Below the pieces are notes generated by a model that did not search any database, was not told where the DNA came from, and saw only the letters and a program-made list of their open reading frames with translations. Positions 1 through 6,268 of a stretch of 15,397 nucleotides of DNA are shown piece after piece (within the stretch, counting starts at the first letter, position 1; each line of letters begins with the position of its first letter). Made by a program: the position numbers and the translations under genes. Location of the stretch: the NCBI GenBank assembly GCA_046757585.1, contig JBHHYR010000082.1:1-15397 (forward strand), in the 5' to 3' direction. The stretch is from JBHHYR01 sp046757585 (lineage in GTDB: Bacteria > Desulfobacterota > Binatia > HRBIN30).

Positions 1-207
1 CACTGCGGAGCGAAGTTCCCCCCTTTGAAAAAGGGGGGCCAGGGGGGATTTTCTCTCGCCATAGCGCTTCGTCGCTCGCTGCGCGAGGGTTACCGGCCAG
101 GCACGGAGCGAAGCAAATCCCCCTCAATCCCCCTTTGCCAAAGGGGGAAGCAGGAATAACTCGGTCCCCTTTGTCAACCGAGGAGGCAGCACTAGCGGCC
201 CGCTGGT
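1..207. repeat. Intergenic repeat, copy 1 (direct repeat of 9751-9950)
   Basis: This stretch recurs in the same orientation at 9751-9950. By hand count, 1-166 and 9751-9916 align without gaps with 155 of 166 bases identical; after that the copies differ by small indels but share 'ggaggcagc' and 'ggcccgctggt'. The window opens inside the repeat, so its left edge is unknown. Internally it has two inverted arms: a C-run/G-run hairpin with 'ggggggattt' at about 14-51, and its approximate reverse complement starting 'aaatccccc' at about 115-150. The phrase 'cggagcgaag' occurs near the start of each arm. There is no coding capacity. It looks like a dispersed non-coding, MITE-like or REP-like element; the family is not identified. 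Confidence 0.85.
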
Positions 208-250
208 ATCTTCGCATCGAGGGTAGCTTGCGGCCGATGAGGCAGCGACC

Positions 251-1502
251 GTGCTGAGAGGGATAGCGGGCGGTAATCTCGACGGGTACCGGATTCTCGA
301 CCTCACGAACGAACCCGGGTTTCTCGCAGGCAAACTGCTCGCCGATCTCGGTGCGGATGTTGTAAAGGTCGAGCCACCGGACGGCGATCCTGCGCGCCAT
401 CGCGGTCCGTTCGTGGGCGGTACGGCCGATCCCGAGCGCTCAATATTGTGGTTGGCCCTCAACACGAGCAAGCGCGGCGTGACGTTGGACCTCGACCGCC
501 CGCGCGGCCGCGAAATCTTTCTCGCGCTCTGCCGCCAAGCGGATGCTGTGATCGAGTCAGGGGGAGCGGCAAGCCCGTCGTCACTGGCTGCACGGGACTT
601 GGGGTACGACACGCTGCGAGTTGCGAACCCGAAACTGGTGTTCTGCAGCATCAGCCCGTTTGGCCAGAACGGGCCATACAGCACGTACCGGGGCACCGAT
701 ATTACGGCTGTCGCGATGGGGGGCAACATGTAACCCACCGGCAATCCGGACCGTGCGCTGCGCGCTCCCGGTCGCGTACTACCATGGCGGCATCGAAGCG
801 GCAGTTGGCGTGGTCTTTGCCCTCTGGGGCCGCGAGGCGAGGGGCGAAGGGCAGTTCGTCGATGTCTCGTTGCAGGAGGCGATGCTGATGCCCAACATGA
901 CCAGCCCGACGCAGTTCCCGCTCACCGGCTTCAAGGGAAGCCGTGCCGGAGGCGGGTTTCGGGCTGGCCGGGCGTTCTTCCGCGAGCTGTGGCCCTGCGC
1001 CGATGGCTACGTGTCGTTTGCCCTGCGCGGTGGTCCGGCGCGTATTCCGGGCATCATCGCCCTGGTCAAATACATGGACGAGCAGGGCATGGCGCCGGCA
1101 TCGCTCAAGAACCGTGATTGGTCGGCGTATAACCACAACCTCATCAGCCAGCCCGAGGTGGACGAGATCGAACGGGCGTTGGGTGCGTTTTTCCGGACCA
1201 AGACAATGGCCGAGCTGTTCGCTGCAGCCTGCGACCGCAAGCTCATGCTTGCCCCCGCAAATACCGCCCGCGAAACCCTCGACTCCCGGCAACTCGCGTC
1301 ACGGGAATTCTTCGTGGAAGTCGATCATCCCACCCTCGGTGTGACGCTGACGTACCCCGGGGCGTTCGCGAAGACGAGCCTCGGCGGTGTCGGTGTGCGG
1401 CGCGGCGCGCCCCGGCTCGGTGAGCACAACGGTGACGTCTATGGCATGCTCGGCATCGACGCGACGGCGCAGGCGGCGCTCGCCGCCGAAGGGGTGATCT
1501 GA
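251..1502 (+). pseudogene. CaiB/BaiF family (class III) CoA-transferase, first subunit, disrupted
   Basis: The GTG start at 251 has a weak 'gatgagg' site 8 nt upstream. The N-terminal part (251-733, 160 aa) has family features: 'RILDLT', 'LLADLGADVVKVEPP' and 'SISPFGQNGPY'. It ends at a TAA at 731-733 where a Tyr codon would be expected. The same frame then still reads 'TGNPDR', a typical family motif, before the homology jumps near 750-755 to another frame that reads 'VRCALPVAYYHGG' and continues to the TGA at 1500-1502. The C-terminal part has 'GEGQFVDVSLQEA' and 'RLGEHNGDVYG'. The undamaged protein would be about 415 aa, normal for the family. The position that aligns with the catalytic Asp of the next gene is Tyr, so this may be a non-catalytic partner subunit, as in tandem BbsE/BbsF-like pairs. 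The stop overlaps the next ATG. Either a real pseudogene or two sequence errors. Confidence 0.8.
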
Positions 1503-2725
1503 TGGATGCCCTGTTTGCCGGCTTGAAGATTCTCGAGTTCGGTGGTGGCGCTGCTGGCCCGTTCGGCACCCGGTACTTTGCCGATCATGGCGCAACGGTG
1601 GTGCGGGTCGAGTCACACCAGCGCCCGGATTTCATCCGCTTGCTGCGCTTGACGCCCGGCACTGCGGGCGGGATCGATGCCAGCCATATGTTTGCCATGG
1701 TGAACTGCAACAAGTACGGCATCGCCCTCAACATGAAGCACCCGAAGGGGCCGGACGTTGCCCGGCGGCTGGTGCACTGGGCCGATGTGGTGGCGGAGAA
1801 CTTTGCACCAAAGGCAATGACGAAGTGGGGGCTGGACTACGAATCGCTACGGGCGTTGAAACCCGACCTCATCATGATCAGTACCTGCCTGAACGGGCAA
1901 ACGGGGCCCGACCGCAACTATCCCGGCTTCGGCGGCCAGGGATCGGCGATCGCCGGCTTCAATCATCTCACCGGCTGGCCGGACCGTGAGCCGGTGGGTC
2001 CCTATGGAACGATCACCGATTCGCTGTCTCCGCGGTTCGTGGCGTTGCTCGTCGCCTCCGCCCTTCTGTTCCGGCGGCACACGGGACAGGGCCAGTACAT
2101 CGACCTTTCGCAGGTCGAAGGCGGCATCACGTGCCTGAGCGAGAACATTCTCACATACTCGGCGACCCACGAGACGCTCGGCCGCATCGGGAACCGTTCG
2201 CGGCACGCCGCGCCGTATGGCGCGTTTCGCTGCGCTCCACAGGACGGAGATGACGACCGCTGGGCGGTCATCGCGATTCACGACGACGGGGACTGGCAGC
2301 GCTTCCGCCAGGCCGCCGGTGACCCGCCTTGGGCCACCGACGCGCGCTTCGCCACGACTGCCGGCCGCCTTGCAAACGTGGATACGCTGGAAGCGCATGT
2401 CGCCGGATGGACTCGGAAACGGTCTGCGGAAGAGGTCATGACCACGCTGCAGGCAGCGGGCGTTGAGGCCGGGGTGGTACAGAACTTCGAGGACCTGACG
2501 CGGGATCCGCAGCTCGCGCACCGCCACCACTTCCGCGAGGTCCAACATGCCGTGATCGGCAGGCACCTGTGCGAAACAAATGCCATCCGCTTCTCCGAAG
2601 CGCATGAGGAAATTCGTCTGCCGGCTCCGTGTCTCGGAGAGCATAACCAGTACGTCTACCGCGAACTGCTCGGCATGCCGGCAGACGAGTATGCGGCACT
2701 TGCCGCCGAAGGAGTCTTCACATAG
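1502..2725 (+). CDS. CaiB/BaiF family (class III) CoA-transferase, second subunit, intact
   Basis: This is a 407-residue protein of normal family length. Its ATG at 1502 overlaps the TGA of the preceding gene (TGATG), implying translational coupling. Class III CoA-transferases move CoA between acyl-CoA esters and free acids through an aspartyl-CoA thioester, as cytoplasmic interlocked dimers. Visible motifs: 'ILEFGGGAAGP' near residues 10-20, 'FADHGATVVRVE', 'GIALNMKHP', 'ISTCLNGQTGP' near 126-136, 'YGTITDSLSP' with Asp173 as the likely catalytic residue, 'TGQGQYIDLS', and the C-terminal 'CLGEHNQYVYRELLG'. The tandem layout, with an Asp-bearing second subunit and an Asp-less first one, resembles heteromeric enzymes such as succinyl-CoA:benzylsuccinate CoA-transferase. 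The substrate is not predictable. Family is certain; the heteromer is inference. Confidence 0.93.
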   Translation: MDALFAGLKILEFGGGAAGPFGTRYFADHGATVVRVESHQRPDFIRLLRLTPGTAGGIDASHMFAMVNCNKYGIALNMKHPKGPDVARRLVHWADVVAENFAPKAMTKWGLDYESLRALKPDLIMISTCLNGQTGPDRNYPGFGGQGSAIAGFNHLTGWPDREPVGPYGTITDSLSPRFVALLVASALLFRRHTGQGQYIDLSQVEGGITCLSENILTYSATHETLGRIGNRSRHAAPYGAFRCAPQDGDDDRWAVIAIHDDGDWQRFRQAAGDPPWATDARFATTAGRLANVDTLEAHVAGWTRKRSAEEVMTTLQAAGVEAGVVQNFEDLTRDPQLAHRHHFREVQHAVIGRHLCETNAIRFSEAHEEIRLPAPCLGEHNQYVYRELLGMPADEYAALAAEGVFT

Positions 2726-2900
2726 CGCGGAGCCCGCAGGCCCCGGCGTGCGGCAGGAGCCGCAAATTGTACAACCGGTCGTCGCAAATGAGAACACGCG
2801 CGACCAAACGCTCCTGTGTGGCCGCCGATGACGTCAATCCATCCTGAGCGCTTCCCGCGGCACGTCGTATGCAACTCGTCCAGCCGCGGCAGGGTGACAC

Positions 2901-3728
2901 GTGGCCGAATTGAAGCTGGATGTTTCACCTAGGAAAGTGGCCTGGTTCCTCGCCGTGGCGATTGTGTGTCTCACCACGGCCAGTGTCCTCTCGCAGTGGT
3001 ATCGCTTCGAGCTGGAGCGCGGCCAGAGATCGGGGATAATCGATAGGCTGTACCTGGACAACGAAGAGAGCATCGCCACGTGGTTTCAGTCGGCGGTGTT
3101 GCTCTCCTGTGCTGCGCTTCTGGGCTCGATTGCGCAGGACAAGAGACGCACCGGCGATGCCTCTGCCCGCCCTTGGGGCGCTCTGGCGGGGATCTTCCTG
3201 GTGCTGTCGCTCGATGAGGTCGCCGCTCTGCACGAGCTGACGATGCGCCGGCTGCGCGACGCCCTGCATGTCAGCGGTGTGTTCTACTTCGCCTGGGTGA
3301 TCCCCGGCATGCTGGTCGTGCTCGTCGTCGGCGCCTTGTACGTGAAATTCATACTCGGTCTCGACCGCGAAACACGGCGGCGTGTCATCGTGGCCGCCGC
3401 CTTGTACGTAGCAGGCGCCCTGGGCATGGAAATGGTGAGCGGGGCATACGCATCGGTCTACGGCGTCGACACCCTGGTCTACGCCACCGCTCTCGTCACG
3501 CTCGAGGAGCTGCTGGAAATGGCCGGGATGAGCCTCTTCCTCTATGCACTGCTGTGCTACCGCGAGTCAGACGCGGGCCTGCCAGCCCTGCCAGATGTCG
3601 GGACCGGCATCGCAAACGGAAATGTCGGGCACCTCCGGGTGGTACGTCGGGGACGCGACGCCGGCGGTCACGGGTTGCGGTCGAAGCCGTATGAACGGAC
3701 CACTTCGGCCACCTCGACGCGGAAGTAG
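2901..3728 (+). CDS. Multipass membrane protein of unknown function
   Basis: 275 residues from a GTG at 2901 with 'aggg' 5-10 nt upstream. About six hydrophobic segments are visible, near residues 13-32, 60-78, 94-111, 128-152, 162-180 and 193-220, so this is an inner-membrane protein. It carries many acidic and His residues in or next to the hydrophobic stretches: 'NEES' (54-57), 'LDEVAALHE' (104-112), Glu177 and 'LEELLE' (201-206). Similar acid/His patterns occur in a widespread group of uncharacterised bacterial membrane proteins (from memory, not searched). The last ~55 residues are Arg/Gly-rich and low in hydrophobicity, and the final 61 nt overlap the convergent ABM gene, so the true C-terminus is a poorly conserved tail. 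No function is proposed. It lies 175 nt after the CoA-transferase pair and may be transcribed separately. Confidence 0.8.
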   Translation: MAELKLDVSPRKVAWFLAVAIVCLTTASVLSQWYRFELERGQRSGIIDRLYLDNEESIATWFQSAVLLSCAALLGSIAQDKRRTGDASARPWGALAGIFLVLSLDEVAALHELTMRRLRDALHVSGVFYFAWVIPGMLVVLVVGALYVKFILGLDRETRRRVIVAAALYVAGALGMEMVSGAYASVYGVDTLVYATALVTLEELLEMAGMSLFLYALLCYRESDAGLPALPDVGTGIANGNVGHLRVVRRGRDAGGHGLRSKPYERTTSATSTRK

Positions 3729-3973
3729 CGGTACCATTTGTCGCGACCGAGCCGCTGTGCGGCAACGTGGCGCAGATCGTCGCTCCAGGCGCGCAGCGTC
3801 TCTTGCGTCTCCCAGTGGATGAGCGACAGGCGTTCCCCGTCACCAGCCTGAAAACTCTTGAAGTCGACAAAGCCCGGCATTGTACGTGCGCGTGCCAGCA
3901 TCTCGTCCGCCATCGCCGCGTAGTCCTTGCCGGCGTCATCGCTGAGCATCGAGCGAAAGAGCACGATCACCAT
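3668..3973 (-). CDS. Small ABM-fold (antibiotic biosynthesis monooxygenase-like) protein
   Basis: 101 residues from the ATG at 3973. A longer open frame runs upstream, but that extension lies inside the end of the crotonase gene and is unlike protein. The chosen start has 'gaggag' about 9 nt upstream, and this site overlaps the TGA of the crotonase gene, so the two are probably translationally coupled with a 13 nt gap. The protein has ABM-like features: 'MVIVLFRSML' as the first strand, a helix, then 'MPGFVDFKSF', 'LIHWETQETLRAW' and 'WYRYFRVEVAEV'. ABM proteins are small dimeric ferredoxin-like folds that include quinol monooxygenases, heme-degrading enzymes and proteins of no known activity. 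The role here is unknown, perhaps an accessory to the crotonase. The 3' end overlaps the convergent membrane-protein gene by 61 nt. Confidence 0.8.
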   Translation of the reverse strand: MVIVLFRSMLSDDAGKDYAAMADEMLARARTMPGFVDFKSFQAGDGERLSLIHWETQETLRAWSDDLRHVAAQRLGRDKWYRYFRVEVAEVVRSYGFDRNP

Positions 3974-3986
3974 GGCGGCACGCTCC

Positions 3987-4790
3987 TCACCGCCCCTTCC
4001 ATGCGGGCTTGCGCTTCTCGACGAAGGACCGCGGTCCTTCCGCGTGATCTTCGGACTGCTCGACAACTTCGAGGTACCCGGCGGCGATCTCCTCAGCCTG
4101 GGGGATGGGCAACCCCAACCCTTGCAGGATTACCATCTTCGTCCCCCACACGGCCAGCGGCGCGTTGCGGCAGAGCATCTGCGCCAGCTCCTGTGCGCGG
4201 GGCATGAGCTGCGCGTGCGGCACGACTTCGGTAACGAGCCCGACTTCATACGCGCGCTGCGCGCTCATGCGTTCACAGCTGCCGAGCAGAGCCATGCGCA
4301 GGCAGACGGCGACCGGTACGCGCCGTGCCATGTTCACCATCTCGTGCGACGACACGTAGCCGATGGACACGTGCGGGTCGACGAACGACGCCTGCTCCGA
4401 GGCGATGGGAATGTCGGCTTCGGTCACCAGATCAAGCGAGAACCCCGCAACCACGCCGTTGACTGCCGCGATGACCGGCTTATGCACGCGCTGCCGGCGC
4501 GGCGTGGGCAGATCCACGATCCCCTCGATCATCGCCAGCTCCTGCCAGCGATCGGGCTTGGGGAACCCCCCGGTGGCGAGCGACTCGACGTCGGCGCCGC
4601 TCGAGAAGGCGTCGCCGGCTCCGGTCACGATCGCCACCCAGATGTCCGGATCCCCTTTCACGCGCTTCCAGCATTGCCGGAGCTCGTCTTTGAGCTCCTG
4701 GTTCATCGCGTTCTTTCGTTCCGGCCGGTTGAGCGTAATGGTGGCAACGCGGTCCTGGACGTCGAAACGGACGGTTCCATGCTCGCTCAT
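3987..4790 (-). CDS. Enoyl-CoA hydratase/isomerase (crotonase) family protein
   Basis: 267 residues from the ATG at 4790, chosen over a longer upstream frame because GGAGG lies 7 nt before it and the family N-terminus 'TVRFDVQDRVATITLNRPE' begins at once. Crotonase-fold proteins bind acyl-CoA and stabilise an enolate in an oxyanion hole. Visible: 'NRPERKNAMN' (21-30), 'GDAFSSGADV' (59-68), 'AAVNGVVAGFSLDL' (108-121), 'DIPIAS' (126-131) and the C-terminal 'SFVEKRKPAWKGR'. By hand alignment, the two catalytic glutamates of rat mitochondrial crotonase (Glu144 and Glu164) fall at His140 and Arg165 here. Simple hydratase chemistry is therefore doubtful; isomerase, hydrolase or another crotonase activity is possible. 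It is first of a two-gene unit with the ABM protein and divergent from the M20 gene. Family certain, reaction unknown. Confidence 0.9.
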   Translation of the reverse strand: MSEHGTVRFDVQDRVATITLNRPERKNAMNQELKDELRQCWKRVKGDPDIWVAIVTGAGDAFSSGADVESLATGGFPKPDRWQELAMIEGIVDLPTPRRQRVHKPVIAAVNGVVAGFSLDLVTEADIPIASEQASFVDPHVSIGYVSSHEMVNMARRVPVAVCLRMALLGSCERMSAQRAYEVGLVTEVVPHAQLMPRAQELAQMLCRNAPLAVWGTKMVILQGLGLPIPQAEEIAAGYLEVVEQSEDHAEGPRSFVEKRKPAWKGR

Positions 4791-4794
4791 TAGG

Positions 4795-4802
4795 TTTCCT
4801 CC
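4795..4802 (-). promoter_or_regulatory. Ribosome binding site of the crotonase gene
   Basis: On the minus strand this reads GGAGGAAA, with GGAGG 7 nt before the ATG at 4790. It decides the start of the crotonase gene, because the open frame extends 88 codons further upstream without other support. Confidence 0.75.
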
Positions 4803-4983
4803 AGGAGGCGCTACAATGCCGCGCGCGCCTTCGCGCGACCGCAGTGCTGTGGTGCTCCAGCGATCCTCTTGCTTCGCGGAAATCGTTAACACACCCGAAC
4901 CTGCCCCCGCAACCAGCCGCACGGCCTGGCGTGAAACGCCACGCCTCGACCTTGGCTGTGCAAACGGGTAGCGTGGAGATCGG

Positions 4984-6183
4984 ATGCCGAACCGAATCGC
5001 AGAATGGAAAGATCGCGCGTGCGCGCGGATCGACGCGCAGCGAGCCACGCTCACCGAGCTGAGCGACCGGATTCACGGTAATCCCGAGCTGCGGTTTGAA
5101 GAACACCGGGCTTGCACGTGGCTGGCGGAATACTTGGAGCGCACCGGCTTCGCCGTCGAACGCGGGGCGTATGGTCTACCCACCGCCTTTGCAGCGCGCG
5201 CAGGCACCGGGCAGCCCCGCGTCGCAGTGCTGTGCGAGTATGACGCGTTGCCGGGCATCGGTCATGGCTGCGGGCACAACATCATCGGCGCCGCCGGCGT
5301 CGGCGCGGCCGCAGCGCTGGCCGACCTCATCCGTGAAACCGGAGGAACGCTGGTCGTCCTCGGTACCCCGGCCGAAGAGGGCGGCGGGGGGAAGATCCTC
5401 ATGGGGCGGCAGGGCGCGTTCACCGGCGTCGACGCCGCCATGATGGTCCACCCCGCAGGAATGGACCTGGCCGCCATGCACGTGCTCGCCATCACGGTGC
5501 TCGAGGCGGAGTATACCGGCCGGGCCTCGCACGCCTCGGCGTTCCCGCATCGCGGCGTCAATGCCCTCGACGGCCTGGTGACGGCGTACAACGCTATCGC
5601 GCAGCTGCGGCAACACATCCGCGCTACCGAGCGCGTCCACGGCATCATCACCGACGGCGGGCAGGCCCCCAATATCGTGCCCGAACGCGCCGCGGGACTG
5701 TTCTATGTCCGGGCAGCCACGGAACGCCGTCTCGCACAGTTGAAGGAGCGCGTGACGGCGTGCTTTCGTGCGGGCGAAACGGCTAGTGGCGCACGATTGC
5801 AGCTACGGACGGTTGGCGAGGACTACTCCGACATGTGGACCAATGAGCCACTGACCGAAGCGTACACGACTAACGTGGCGCGGCTGGGCAGAAAGCCGAC
5901 CGACCTCGCTGATATCCCGGCGTCGATCGCCGGCAGCACAGACATGGGCAACGTCAGCAAGCTAGTGCCCGCTATTCACCCCATGATCGCTGTCTCACCT
6001 CCAGCGGTACCGTTGCACTCCGCGGAGTTTGCCCACTGGGCAGCGTCAGAAGCAGGTCACCACGCCGTGATCGACGGCGCCAAGGCGCTGGCCATGACGG
6101 CGCTCGATGTCTTGTGCACACCTCCCCTGCTTGCGGCCGCCAGGGCTGCCTTCGCGGCGAGTGCCGCGGCTCGTACCGGCTGA
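4984..6183 (+). CDS. M20 family amidohydrolase/peptidase (M20D, PM20D2/AbgB-like)
   Basis: 399 residues from the ATG at 4984, with 'gtggaga' about 5 nt upstream. It is a cytoplasmic di-metal hydrolase that cleaves amide bonds of N-acyl amino acids or small dipeptides. Metal-site motifs are intact: 'EYDALPGIGHGCGHN' (85-99, with Cys96 and His98), 'TPAEEGGGGK' (128-137, Glu131/132), 'MMVHPAG' with His156, and a C-terminal 'PLHSAEF' with His345. 'YTGRASHAS' (177-184) marks the lid and dimerisation domain. The exact 'EYDALPGIGHGCGHN' signature points to the PM20D2 / aminobenzoyl-glutamate-utilisation type rather than carboxypeptidase G2. No signal peptide. It is transcribed divergently from the crotonase gene and convergently with the acyl-CoA synthetase gene. 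It could free an acid from an amide for CoA activation, but that is inference. Confidence 0.92.
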   Translation: MPNRIAEWKDRACARIDAQRATLTELSDRIHGNPELRFEEHRACTWLAEYLERTGFAVERGAYGLPTAFAARAGTGQPRVAVLCEYDALPGIGHGCGHNIIGAAGVGAAAALADLIRETGGTLVVLGTPAEEGGGGKILMGRQGAFTGVDAAMMVHPAGMDLAAMHVLAITVLEAEYTGRASHASAFPHRGVNALDGLVTAYNAIAQLRQHIRATERVHGIITDGGQAPNIVPERAAGLFYVRAATERRLAQLKERVTACFRAGETASGARLQLRTVGEDYSDMWTNEPLTEAYTTNVARLGRKPTDLADIPASIAGSTDMGNVSKLVPAIHPMIAVSPPAVPLHSAEFAHWAASEAGHHAVIDGAKALAMTALDVLCTPPLLAAARAAFAASAAARTG

Positions 6184-6192
6184 ACCTGTCAA

Positions 6193-6213
6193 CAGCGGCC
6201 TTCCGGCCGCCTG
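6193..6213. terminator. Stem-loop between two convergent genes, possible terminator
   Basis: Perfect 6-bp stem gcggcc/ggccgc (6195-6200 and 6205-6210) around a TTCC loop, extendable by CA/TG with one bulge. It lies 10 nt after the stop of the M20 gene and about 56 nt beyond the stop of the convergent synthetase gene, where a shared terminator would be expected. There is no T-run on either strand, so classical intrinsic termination is uncertain. Confidence 0.35.
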
Positions 6214-6268
6214 TGCTCATCCGTATGCCCCGGGGCGCGACGATAGCGCCACCCGCGATCACCACAGT

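Noticed and set aside
1847..2797. Long open frame on the minus strand, 316 codons
   Set aside because: Lies opposite the well-supported second CoA-transferase gene; its translation has no recognisable motif and is typical of a GC-rich antisense shadow.
4927..4941. Short inverted repeat TGGCG-TGAAA-CGCCA upstream of the M20 gene
   Set aside because: A 5-bp stem in GC-rich DNA is easily chance; no promoter boxes nearby support an operator.
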